This document shows, in pieces, positions 1-6,701 of a DNA stretch of 64,000 nt. Numbering within the stretch: position 1 is the first letter of the stretch; the number at the start of each line of letters is the position of its first letter. The stretch comes from Paenibacillus lactis (lineage in GTDB: Bacteria > Bacillota > Bacilli > Paenibacillales > Paenibacillaceae), in contig NZ_JAGGKI010000004.1 in the NCBI RefSeq assembly GCF_017873605.1, positions 372,001 to 436,000 on the forward strand, in the 5' to 3' direction. The notes beneath the pieces are model-generated. The model was not told the DNA's origin. It saw nothing but the letters and a program-made list of their open reading frames with translations, and did not search any database. A program made the translations under genes and the position numbers.

Positions 1-100
1 TCATCCCGTAATATTGACGCGTGATACCAGCTTCCTCTGCTACTTCTTCTTGGCTCTTATTTTTAGTTTCGCGAATGGTAGCCAACCATGTCCTGATCAT
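1..100 (-). CDS. XRE-family HTH regulator, N-terminal fragment (runs off left edge)
   Basis: Thirty-three codons are visible from an ATG preceded by a strong GGGGGTGA ribosome binding site. The start of the protein reads as a helix-turn-helix, with a SQEEVAEEAGITRQYYG stretch closely resembling the TRQAYGYYE helix of the divergent repressor. In ICE and phage immunity regions the gene in this divergent position is a cro- or xis-type regulator or the first gene of the transfer/lytic operon. The remainder of the protein is outside the window, so only the HTH assignment is supported. Confidence 0.75.
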   Translation of the reverse strand, partial: MIRTWLATIRETKNKSQEEVAEEAGITRQYYGM

Positions 101-116
101 CTAATCACCCCCATAT

Positions 117-220
117 GCAATTTTTTGTTGCCTTTGATCTTAATTATACGCAACTAATAGTTACTGTCAATACTAAAATGCAACTTTTTGTTACACATAT
201 TTTTAGAAACAATTTGTTGC
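117..220. promoter_or_regulatory. Cluster of four 15-bp palindromic operators
   Basis: Four sites share a 5-5-5 layout: GCAAT-N5-GTTGC (117-131), GCAAC-N5-GTTAC (150-164), GCAAC-N5-GTTAC (180-194) and GAAAC-N5-GTTGC (206-220). Centres are 33, 30 and 26 bp apart. The second fills the spacer of the leftward promoter and the fourth lies just upstream of the rightward -10. The likely ligand is the divergently encoded XRE repressor, giving a two-way switch; that binding is inferred. Confidence 0.8.
143..170 (-). promoter_or_regulatory. Leftward SigmaA-type promoter of the element
   Basis: On the minus strand a consensus TTGACA and a consensus TATAAT are separated by 16 bp. The spacer is almost exactly one of the 15-bp operators (150-164), so repressor bound there would block RNA polymerase. 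This promoter drives the XRE gene running off the left edge. Confidence 0.8.
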
Positions 221-228
221 GTTATAAT
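200..228 (+). promoter_or_regulatory. Rightward promoter of the repressor gene
   Basis: A perfect TATAAT sits at 223-228 with a weak TTTTTA -35 17 bp upstream. Operator 206-220 occupies the spacer, mirroring the leftward promoter and suggesting autoregulation. Because the -10 lies downstream of the ATG at 188, that upstream start cannot be used from this promoter. Confidence 0.6.
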
Positions 229-259
229 TATGTATATATTTCAAAAGGAGGCAACCGTA

Positions 260-661
260 TTGCTCGCACAGCGATTGTATTACTTACGGCAACAAAAAAA
301 GAAAACGCAGGCTGAATTAGCGAGCTTATTAGGTATAACTCGACAAGCATACGGATATTACGAGAAGGGCGAAAGAGAGCCAGATACTGAATCATTGAAT
401 TTGTTGGCAGATTATTTTGAAGTATCTGTTGATTACCTTTTAGGCCGGACGGACAACCCCCGTCCAACAGATTATGGAGATGATATTGATCCTAAGGAAC
501 TCGCCGAATTTGAAGCGTTCATCAATAACCCAAATCACGGTATTTTTTTCAGGGACTATTTGAGTGCTCCCGAGGAAAGAAAAAAAGAGTTGTTGCAGTT
601 CTGGAGGTTCATTAAAGAAGCAGAAAAGGACCGGAAACCCGGTGATCGACAGGGTGAATAG
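260..661 (+). CDS. XRE-family HTH repressor, ImmR/CI-like
   Basis: The 133-residue product starts at TTG 260, 8 nt after AAAAGGAGG; the longer frame from 188 would begin upstream of the promoter. Residues about 3-60 form an HTH_3 domain (QAELASLLGITRQAYGYYE with a downstream YLLGRTD). The C-terminal half is acidic and carries no recognisable dimerisation domain. By position, next to divergent operators and upstream of an ImmA-type protease and integrase, it is probably the element's maintenance repressor, in the manner of ICEBs1 ImmR cleaved by ImmA. The family is certain; the specific role is inferred. Confidence 0.85.
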   Translation: MLAQRLYYLRQQKKKTQAELASLLGITRQAYGYYEKGEREPDTESLNLLADYFEVSVDYLLGRTDNPRPTDYGDDIDPKELAEFEAFINNPNHGIFFRDYLSAPEERKKELLQFWRFIKEAEKDRKPGDRQGE

Positions 662-703
662 AGCAAGTACCTCAGCCGATGGGGAATGAACCAAGTGGAA
701 TAA

Positions 704-1273
704 ATGAAGAAAGTTATTTCAGTAATCATTTTTACAGTGCTAATACTTGTTGGTTGTGGTCCTTCGATAGAAAAACAAACGGCTGATTTGAACTCGAAGG
801 CAAATGACGATTACTACAAGGGATACCTGAAAGAAGCGATAATTTCCTATGAAGAGTCACTTAGATTGAAAGAAGATCCCGAGATTAGTGAAAAACTCTC
901 GCTTATCAAAGCCGAACACGAGGCTGTACTTGATGTTAGAAGGCGTTTTGAAATGCTTGATGGCTATAGAATAACGCTGAATACTTCGACAACTATTGAA
1001 GAACTGAAAGAGACTATTGAAAACATCGAACAAGTTCTTGATTATATTCCTCGTATTAGTTCGCCAGAAGGAACGCCTATTTATGGATATCTAAGCGAAC
1101 TTCCATCTAACTATGGTTACACTACCATCAAGTATGAAGCTTCTTTGTTATCTGCTGCTACAAATGGAATTATTATAGACAGTAAAAAACAAAGAAGCGC
1201 GGAAAGTCTCTCGTCATCGATTGAATCGTTTTTAAAGAATAATAACCAGTTTCCTAGTTTCTATAAAGAATAA
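704..1273 (+). CDS. Putative lipoprotein with TPR-like segment
   Basis: The 189-residue product has a signal peptide (MKKVISVIIFTVLI) ending in a lipobox LVGC, so it is probably diacylated at Cys18 and anchored outside the membrane. Residues about 30-65 (YYKGYLKEAIISYEESLRLKEDPEI) read like one tetratricopeptide unit, followed by a charged helical region. No enzymatic motif is seen. The ribosome binding site is weak (AAGTGGA). It lies 42 nt after the repressor, probably on the same transcript, so in a lysogen-like state it may be made constitutively as a surface cargo or exclusion factor; that role is a guess. Confidence 0.7.
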   Translation: MKKVISVIIFTVLILVGCGPSIEKQTADLNSKANDDYYKGYLKEAIISYEESLRLKEDPEISEKLSLIKAEHEAVLDVRRRFEMLDGYRITLNTSTTIEELKETIENIEQVLDYIPRISSPEGTPIYGYLSELPSNYGYTTIKYEASLLSAATNGIIIDSKKQRSAESLSSSIESFLKNNNQFPSFYKE

Positions 1274-1332
1274 ATTCCAAATGAAATAAACAACGCAGCA
1301 AATTGGATAAAAAGCTGCTATCTAAATATTTT

Positions 1333-1356
1333 AAGCCAGCAATGGCTTTTCTTTTT
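1333..1356 (+). terminator. Short intrinsic terminator after the lipoprotein gene
   Basis: Stem AAGCCA / TGGCTT with a GCAA tetraloop is followed by a run of T with one C. It separates the lipoprotein transcript from the small ORF downstream. Confidence 0.6.
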
Positions 1357-1366
1357 AAATAATTAA

Positions 1367-1379
1367 CGAACATACATTC
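1367..1379 (+). promoter_or_regulatory. SOS-box-like motif, copy 1
   Basis: CGAACATACATTC resembles the Bacillus LexA box (CGAAC-N4-GTTCG) with the second half-site altered. An identical 13-mer precedes the ImmA gene at 1609. Both are followed within about 10 nt by the Shine-Dalgarno of the next ORF. LexA binding is unproven. Confidence 0.4.
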
Positions 1380-1400
1380 TTATATAGGAGGAGTTTCCCT

Positions 1401-1562
1401 ATGATCAGAATTGGAGTTTTTTCTGGATCTGGGCGCCTTTCAAAACTCGAGCCTGTGATCATTAAAGGAACGGCAAGCACCTTTGATTCCCTTAATACCA
1501 ATCGTCTCGCCATTCTTGAAGACAAACCTGCGACCAACAAAAGAGAAGAACAATCATCCTAA
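1401..1562 (+). CDS. Small protein of unknown function, 53 residues
   Basis: The frame starts at ATG 1401, 7 nt after a strong TAGGAGGAG, and ends in TAA. It begins MIRIGVFSGSGRLSKLEP and ends in a charged, hydrophilic tail (KREEQSS), with no membrane segment or cysteine. I do not recognise it. It is flanked by two short terminator hairpins and preceded by the same 13-mer as the ImmA gene, so it looks like an independently expressed module. It may be an adaptor or antagonist acting on the repressor/protease pair, but nothing in the sequence shows this. Confidence 0.55.
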   Translation: MIRIGVFSGSGRLSKLEPVIIKGTASTFDSLNTNRLAILEDKPATNKREEQSS

Positions 1563-1575
1563 ATCATTACTTTTT

Positions 1576-1599
1576 AGCCGGAAACGGCTTTTATATTTA
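1576..1599 (+). terminator. Short intrinsic terminator after the 53-residue ORF
   Basis: Stem AGCCG / CGGCT with a GAAA tetraloop is followed by TTTATATTT. Like the hairpin at 1333 it sits about 20 nt before a CGAACATACATTC copy. Confidence 0.55.
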
Positions 1600-1608
1600 C
1601 GGTTATTT

Positions 1609-1621
1609 CGAACATACATTC
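1609..1621 (+). promoter_or_regulatory. SOS-box-like motif, copy 2
   Basis: The same CGAACATACATTC as at 1367, here 20 nt before the ATG of the ImmA/IrrE gene. If it binds LexA it would couple the protease to DNA damage. It may instead be part of a duplicated leader. Confidence 0.4.
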
Positions 1622-1641
1622 CTGTAATCGGAGGTTGCAAC

Positions 1642-2520
1642 ATGTTTAGATTTTACAAACTAACCCCTCTAGAACAATTTGTCGAAGACTTATACTTGAC
1701 ACACGGAATTCTCTCTCCAAAGCAATTGAATATTGGGGAAGTAGCGCGATGTTTAAATGTTTGGATATATTACAAACCAATCACAAGTAGAGGTCTCGAA
1801 CTTACTCCTGGTATGTATACAGTAAATATCGATAGTCGTCTTGCTTCTGCCGAACAATGGCTAGATTTTCTTCATGAGCTCGGCCACCTTCTTCGACATT
1901 CAGGAAATCAAACGATATTGCCTAAACTTTTTACTCAAGCGCAGGAAGCAGATGCAGAGAATTTCGTTCTATACGCCGCCATGCCGTTTTCAATGATTAA
2001 ACAGATACAACTACCCGGAAGCCGAATGGAGATAATTCAAACCTTAGCCTCAACGTTTAGAGTGCCGCTTAAATTGGCCGAAAAAAGGCTGGATCAGATT
2101 CGAAGGAGAGAGTACGAAGGCAGTCTCTTGAACTCATACATAAAATTCAACATTGCCCGCTACCAGCCGGCTTCCTCGCCCGGAAAATCCGAAACGGCTA
2201 TTTATGCATACTACGACCCGTCAGACGATAACATTGCGCCTGCTCAAATTATAATCCAGGTCGATGAACAAACTTTGTCGACCCAGGATGAGCTTTTATT
2301 TTCACCAAATGGCCCTTTTGACCGGATTGAGGAGCAGCAACTCCAATGCTTTGCCGACTGTAAACCGGTTAAATTTCATGATCTGGATTACACCAGGGAC
2401 AGACGAATAAGTTTACGCTTAAAAAATCTCGCCATCAGGTATTATAATTCCGCCTTCAAGTTCATTGTTCAACGAAAGGATATAGAGCAAGTACTGCATT
2501 TTTACGGGGCGAATTTTTAA
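1642..2520 (+). CDS. ImmA/IrrE-family zinc metallopeptidase
   Basis: The 292-residue product starts at ATG 1642 after CGGAGG. It has the HExxH zinc motif HELGH at residues 78-82 and a downstream glutamate about residue 102 in the QEADAENF helix, followed by YAAMP where the family usually has a LLMP-type sequence. The family cleaves XRE or DdrO repressors and releases element or SOS genes. It is longer than ICEBs1 ImmA (about 170 residues); the extra C-terminal 140 residues may be a sensor domain as in IrrE. The integrase starts 12 nt downstream, so the two are cotranscribed. The probable substrate is the repressor at 260-661. Confidence 0.9.
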   Translation: MFRFYKLTPLEQFVEDLYLTHGILSPKQLNIGEVARCLNVWIYYKPITSRGLELTPGMYTVNIDSRLASAEQWLDFLHELGHLLRHSGNQTILPKLFTQAQEADAENFVLYAAMPFSMIKQIQLPGSRMEIIQTLASTFRVPLKLAEKRLDQIRRREYEGSLLNSYIKFNIARYQPASSPGKSETAIYAYYDPSDDNIAPAQIIIQVDEQTLSTQDELLFSPNGPFDRIEEQQLQCFADCKPVKFHDLDYTRDRRISLRLKNLAIRYYNSAFKFIVQRKDIEQVLHFYGANF

Positions 2521-2532
2521 GGAGGGTTAGGA

Positions 2533-3750
2533 ATGGCTAGCTATAAAAAAATCCCCGCTAATAATAAGCAAGGATATAAATGGATATGCACTTTAGAGGG
2601 GCCGCCGGATCCAGTTACGGGAAAGCGTAAGCAGGTCCCTCGCCGTGGTGAGACGAAAAAAGAGGCTTATGATCGAGCGAAAGCAGTCGTCGATGCATTG
2701 AATAGTGGCCTTGATTTGAAAAAAGCAAAAAAGACCACCTTTAAAGATGCAGCTTATGAATGGCTTGATACTTACTCAAGAAGCGCGGTAAAAAAGAGCA
2801 CCATTCGCCAACGATCAAAGACACTGCTTGTTTTGTTAAAACATCTTTCCCAAATAAACATCGATCGAGTAACACACCACCAGTATCAAAAAATTCTAAA
2901 TACACTTTTTGATGAAGGTTATTCACAATCGTATCTCCGAAGCATTCATATTGTAGCAAACATGATATTTAAATGGGCCATATTGAACAACTTAACAAAG
3001 ATCAATCCATGTATAGGTGCAACAATTCCAAAACGTAGACTTACAGTTGAAGATATAGAGCGAGATGAAATTGAAGAAAAATATTTAGAGAGAGAGGAAC
3101 TTCATGAGTTTCTTAGCGCTGTACTCCAACGGGGGTTGTATGGAGATAAGGAAATATTTTACCTGCTTGCTTTTAGTGGACTCCGCCCTGGGGAACTTTG
3201 CGCGCTTAAGTGGGCGGATATCAATTTCAAGACACGCGATGTTAGAGTGTCGAAAACTTTATACTCGCCTGAAAATAACATGTACACCGCTGAAGTAACC
3301 CCACCTAAAACTGATGGGTCAGTCAGAACCTTCGATGTGGACGAGCAGATTATCACTATGTTGAAGGATTTTAAAGAAAAACAAGATGCCAGACAATCTC
3401 TGTACAAAAAGCATAGCGATGACTTTTATGATGAGAATTTTATTTTTGCCAGAGTTAACGGAAGGCCTATAGGTCAAAAGTTTCTCCGAGATCGGATGAA
3501 CCGAATTTTAAAGAGACTAACCATCAAGAAAAATGCGACACCTCATATTTTACGACATACCCACATAAGTATGCTCACAGAAGCAGGTGTGGATTTGCCT
3601 ACTATTATGGCTCGGGTTGGTCATGATGATGAAAAGACAACACTAAGAATTTACACCCACGTGACAAAGAAAATGAAAAAGAACGCTTCTGAAAAAGTGA
3701 AAGTTCACTTCGGAAGCATTCTTGATTCTATGTTTGTGCCGAAAATGTGA
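2533..3750 (+). CDS. int: Tyrosine-family site-specific integrase
   Basis: The 405-residue product has a good ribosome binding site, AAGGAGGG, 6 nt upstream. It has three parts: an N-terminal AP2-like arm-binding domain (residues about 14-55), a SAM-like core-binding domain (about 70-155) and a catalytic domain. All catalytic residues are present: Arg218 (SGLRPGE), Lys259 (PPKTDG), His338 and Arg341 (HILRH), His364 (VGHDD) and Tyr374 (IYTHVT). It would insert and excise the element. As the terminal gene it lies beside the presumed attachment site next to spoIIM. Confidence 0.97.
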   Translation: MASYKKIPANNKQGYKWICTLEGPPDPVTGKRKQVPRRGETKKEAYDRAKAVVDALNSGLDLKKAKKTTFKDAAYEWLDTYSRSAVKKSTIRQRSKTLLVLLKHLSQINIDRVTHHQYQKILNTLFDEGYSQSYLRSIHIVANMIFKWAILNNLTKINPCIGATIPKRRLTVEDIERDEIEEKYLEREELHEFLSAVLQRGLYGDKEIFYLLAFSGLRPGELCALKWADINFKTRDVRVSKTLYSPENNMYTAEVTPPKTDGSVRTFDVDEQIITMLKDFKEKQDARQSLYKKHSDDFYDENFIFARVNGRPIGQKFLRDRMNRILKRLTIKKNATPHILRHTHISMLTEAGVDLPTIMARVGHDDEKTTLRIYTHVTKKMKKNASEKVKVHFGSILDSMFVPKM

Positions 3751-3806
3751 TTTTTTCGTGATTTTTATTAAATCGGATGGCTTCACAACATCAGAAACAT
3801 CAATAC

Positions 3807-4442
3807 TTACAACGCATTTTGAACCATCATCGGTGTAATCCACTGCATCATCGCCGGCGTTACCCACGTCTCAAAGGACGAAATGCACAGCGCCAGAACC
3901 ACCATGCAGAGCGTTATCAGTGCATAGGATGTCAGCGGCCGTACCATGCTGCCTCCGCGATGCATCAAAAATCGATTTCTGATGATATATAGGGAGAACG
4001 AGATGGCTGCAACGCTGCACATCATCAGCATCGGGATAATGACCAGGTTTTGCGGCGCGATGGATACCAGTGCGAATAGCAGACCGGTCCACGAGTATTG
4101 CCCAACCAAGTATCCGACGGTAAAGCCGATCAGAACTCCCTTCAAAAAATCCAAAATGAGAATGCCCGGCAGGCCGATCACCGACAAGCCTAAAATCCAT
4201 ATTAGTCCGATCCATTTCAGATGAAGACCCGCTATGCTCCAGTAGGAGGACTGCATCATGGTTTCGCTGCTGTCCTGCACGTTAATGAAAAAATGGTTCA
4301 AGTGCCTGGCCATGTCCTGCTGCTGCTCCAACGACAGCGCATTGACCATCAGCGCCCCGAAGAGCACGCCGACCAGAAACAAGACAGCAACAAATACATA
4401 GAGCGGTGTCTGATCCTTTAACGTCTGGCGGAATGATTGCAT
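3807..4442 (-). CDS. spoIIM: Stage II sporulation protein M
   Basis: The 211-residue membrane protein is close in length to B. subtilis SpoIIM (about 214) and has five or six hydrophobic segments, with the family's GLPGILILDFLKGVLIGFTVG region. SpoIIM acts with SpoIID and SpoIIP in septal peptidoglycan degradation and forespore engulfment. The start follows AAAGGAGAC. A SigmaE-like promoter lies at 4474-4503. Its 3' end faces the foreign integrase 56 bp away; in B. subtilis the genes past this point are fur and xerD, so the element has broken synteny here. Confidence 0.93.
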   Translation of the reverse strand: MQSFRQTLKDQTPLYVFVAVLFLVGVLFGALMVNALSLEQQQDMARHLNHFFINVQDSSETMMQSSYWSIAGLHLKWIGLIWILGLSVIGLPGILILDFLKGVLIGFTVGYLVGQYSWTGLLFALVSIAPQNLVIIPMLMMCSVAAISFSLYIIRNRFLMHRGGSMVRPLTSYALITLCMVVLALCISSFETWVTPAMMQWITPMMVQNAL

Positions 4443-4473
4443 AGAATAGAGTCTCCTTTCCTGTCTCTACTCT

Positions 4474-4503
4474 ACTCTATGATCCCCTCTCGAATTCTAT
4501 GAC
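4474..4503 (-). promoter_or_regulatory. SigmaE-like promoter of spoIIM
   Basis: On the minus strand GTCATAG (-35) and CATAGAGT (-10) are spaced 15 bp, near the SigmaE consensus (GKMATATT, 14-15 bp, CATACANT). It is placed just upstream of a gene that is mother-cell expressed in Bacillus. Confidence 0.6.
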
Positions 4504-4507
4504 TGGA

Positions 4508-4534
4508 AGAAAGGTTCCGGGGACGGACCCCGGC
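4508..4534 (-). terminator. Terminator after the EndoQ-like gene
   Basis: Stem CCGGGG / CCCCGG with a 5-nt loop is followed on the minus strand by AACCTTTCTT. It isolates the spoIIM promoter from readthrough. Confidence 0.65.
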
Positions 4535-4540
4535 GTGTCC

Positions 4541-5761
4541 TTACTTCATCACCTTGCCATAGGTGCCTCCACCGCCCGAGGACAGGGCCAGCGTTCCGTT
4601 TCTTGCCTTGACAATGCTGGCTGCAAGTTTCTCCCCGGCGACCTCCGCAAGCTCCGTTTCGGTGGCTTGATGAAGAATCGCCATTTCGGTCCCGAAGGCG
4701 GCCAGCAGCTTCCCCATAGCCGATTTGCCGAGGCCGGGGATGAACTCAAGCGGAACCTGATAATGGTATGGCGGCCGGGTCGGCGGTATGCGCGGATCCT
4801 CCCGGTCTGCAATATCAAGGATCCGGTCAAGGACGCCCTGGATGAGCTTGGTGCTGCCGCAGTACGGGCATCTTGGCGGCCCGGATTCGGCAGCTAAGTG
4901 CTCCTGATCGAGGATGCTCTCGCATCCGCCGCAATAGGTCCGATGGTATTTCCCCAGCTTCGGGTTCAGGCCGTAGTTCGCCGACACCCTCCGCCCTTCC
5001 TTCATCTGAAGCGCCATTTTGAATTCCTCGAACGATGGGCCGGCCATATCAATCCGGTTGTATTCCCTTCCGATCTTCCCCAGCGAATGCGCGTCCGAAT
5101 TGGTCAGAAAGGTGTAGCGGTCGAGCTCGCTGATCAATCCCGCCATCGAGGAATCGGCGCTGAGACCAAGCTCGATGCCTGCAATCCCTTCAAGATCAAA
5201 CACATCGCTCATCCGATCCGCCATGCTGCCGTACAGCCCTTTATGAGGCGTAAATACATGCGCGGGAATGAGCAGGCCGCCGCGGCCGATGATTTCCCGC
5301 TGCAGCTCCCGCGGAGACACATAGATTCGCTGCGAGCTCAGCTGGACATTTTTCATATAGCGGGACATCCAGTCCGTGAACTCGCGCATGGTGCCCAAAT
5401 CCGGAAAATACGCAAGCACATGCGCCGCTCCCAGGCCCGGCTCGCGTATTTCGATCTCGCTGCCGAGAAGAATGACCGTATCCCGGTAGGCGATGCCCCC
5501 GCCCTCGATTTCTTCCATGACTCCGCTGTCCAGGCAGCGGGTGATATCGTCCTGCACGGAAGGAGAGTGGCAGTCGATAATGCCGATCATCCGGATGCCT
5601 TTCCGTTCGGAGGCTTCCGCCGCAATGTTCTCGAACGTCAGGTTGTTGCTTGCGCTAATTTTGACAGCTTGTCCGCTGTCCGTTCGGCCGATATGAATAT
5701 GCATATCGCAATAGTAGCTGTGCAGGTCCTGCTGGAAGTCAAGCTTCTTACCCGAACTCAT
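4541..5761 (-). CDS. Endonuclease Q family PHP-domain protein (YqxK/TIGR00375-like)
   Basis: The 406-residue product begins with a PHP domain (DMHIHIG, then IGIIDCHS, IPAHVFTPH and LTNSDAHSLG metal-binding stretches). A zinc ribbon follows (CGGCE ... CPYCGS), then a helix-hairpin-helix-type C-terminus (FIPGLGKSAMGKLLAAFG). This is the layout of EndoQ, which nicks DNA 5' of deaminated bases such as hypoxanthine and uracil in archaea and some Bacillus. The start is 1 nt after the nudF stop, so the two are translationally coupled. The nudF-EndoQ-spoIIM order matches Bacillus. EndoQ activity itself is inferred from domain content. Confidence 0.85.
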   Translation of the reverse strand: MSSGKKLDFQQDLHSYYCDMHIHIGRTDSGQAVKISASNNLTFENIAAEASERKGIRMIGIIDCHSPSVQDDITRCLDSGVMEEIEGGGIAYRDTVILLGSEIEIREPGLGAAHVLAYFPDLGTMREFTDWMSRYMKNVQLSSQRIYVSPRELQREIIGRGGLLIPAHVFTPHKGLYGSMADRMSDVFDLEGIAGIELGLSADSSMAGLISELDRYTFLTNSDAHSLGKIGREYNRIDMAGPSFEEFKMALQMKEGRRVSANYGLNPKLGKYHRTYCGGCESILDQEHLAAESGPPRCPYCGSTKLIQGVLDRILDIADREDPRIPPTRPPYHYQVPLEFIPGLGKSAMGKLLAAFGTEMAILHQATETELAEVAGEKLAASIVKARNGTLALSSGGGGTYGKVMK

Positions 5762-5762
5762 G

Positions 5763-6344
5763 TCAGATCGTTCCCGTCATCGTATACATTTTCCATGCAT
5801 ACACCGCCAGAATCGTTTTGGCATCGCTGATTCTTTCTTCTCTTATAAGATCATAGGCTTCCTCCAGCGTGACTTCCATCAATTGGAGAAATTCATCCTC
5901 ATCCGGGTTCATGGCTCCACTCACAAGATCTTCGGCCAGATAGAGATGAATGATTTCGTCGGCAAAGCCCGGGGACGTGTAAAAGGAGTGCAGCTTGCGA
6001 ATCGAACCGCATGCATAGCCCGTCTCCTCCTGCAGCTCCCGCTTTGCAGCTTCCATCGGATCCTCGCCGCGCTCCAGCTTGCCGGCGGGAATCTCCACCT
6101 CGCAGCGCCCCAGCGGCTGCCTGAACTGGTCGACGACCAGCATTTTATCCCCTTTTAACGCAAGGACCGCTACGGCACCAGGATGCCTTACGACTTCCCG
6201 CGTTGCTGTCTGCCCGTACGGAAGGCGGACGGTATCCACCTGAAGGGAAATGATCTTCCCGTCGAATACAGGCTGCGTCGATATTGTCGTTTCTTCCAGC
6301 ATTTTATTTGAAGCTTCGCGGTTGCTGCTGCCGGTCACGTTCAT
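5763..6344 (-). CDS. nudF: ADP-ribose pyrophosphatase (Nudix hydrolase)
   Basis: The 193-residue product starts at ATG 6344 behind AAGGAGG; the longer frame adds 14 unlikely residues. The Nudix box is complete: Gly88, Glu91, Arg102, Glu103, Glu106, Glu107 and Gly109 in GKLERGEDPM...RELQEETG. NudF hydrolyses ADP-ribose to AMP and ribose 5-phosphate. It forms an operon with the downstream EndoQ-like gene and diverges from mciZ, as in B. subtilis. Confidence 0.93.
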   Translation of the reverse strand: MNVTGSSNREASNKMLEETTISTQPVFDGKIISLQVDTVRLPYGQTATREVVRHPGAVAVLALKGDKMLVVDQFRQPLGRCEVEIPAGKLERGEDPMEAAKRELQEETGYACGSIRKLHSFYTSPGFADEIIHLYLAEDLVSGAMNPDEDEFLQLMEVTLEEAYDLIREERISDAKTILAVYAWKMYTMTGTI

Positions 6345-6439
6345 AGATTTAGCCTCCTTAAGTTTAAAAACGGCATGACTGCCCATGCTATTGCATAAGG
6401 TGTATTATATCAAAATTTCCGAGAAAGAAGGAACGCGTG

Positions 6440-6604
6440 ATGAAGAGCTATCAAGGGGAGCATTCGATTCATATGGTGGGACGAGCCTGGCAGATCCGCA
6501 TTATGCTCAAGCAATGGCAGAATCAATGGGGGCCAGAGGCAACCATCATGGATATTATTACCGCCAAGAGATTGAATAAACACGCAAGCTCCCGGCATTA
6601 CTAG
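6440..6604 (+). CDS. mciZ: MciZ-like inhibitor of FtsZ ring formation, 54 residues
   Basis: This short gene reads MKSYQGEHSIHMVGRAWQI and continues IMLKQWQNQW. B. subtilis MciZ (40 residues) has the same arrangement of a VG[KR]AW[EQ]IR segment followed by a basic, Lys/Gln-rich stretch and a second short strand. MciZ caps FtsZ filaments in the mother cell during sporulation. The start has AAGAAGGAA 6 nt upstream. It lies divergent from nudF, the B. subtilis location. It has about 14 extra residues, mostly C-terminal. Expression should be SigmaE-dependent, but I could not identify a clear promoter. Confidence 0.82.
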   Translation: MKSYQGEHSIHMVGRAWQIRIMLKQWQNQWGPEATIMDIITAKRLNKHASSRHY

Positions 6605-6701
6605 GACTTTAGACTCTTTTTTCGACTTTTTTCTCTTTTTTTCGAAATTCGACCATGACTTTCACACCGGAACCTGTGTTATTACATTGGGAGGCTTCGA
6701 C

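Larger units (their letters stand above)
1..3760. mobile_element. Right end of an integrated genetic element (ICE or prophage type), partial
   Basis: The segment holds divergent XRE-type regulators, an ImmA/IrrE metallopeptidase and a tyrosine integrase, visibly AT-richer than the core genes to the right. Gene order (repressor, lipoprotein, small ORF, ImmA, integrase) resembles the immunity/integration end of ICEBs1-like elements. The integrase is the last gene and its 3' end faces the 3' end of spoIIM, so the attachment site probably lies in or near 3751-3830. The rest of the element, including the second att copy, is left of the window, so the boundaries are inferred. It could equally be a prophage. 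Confidence 0.7.

Noticed and set aside
188..259. Longer N-terminal extension of the repressor beginning at ATG 188
   Set aside because: It begins upstream of the -10 box (223-228) and has no ribosome binding site; TTG 260 has a strong AAAAGGAGG.
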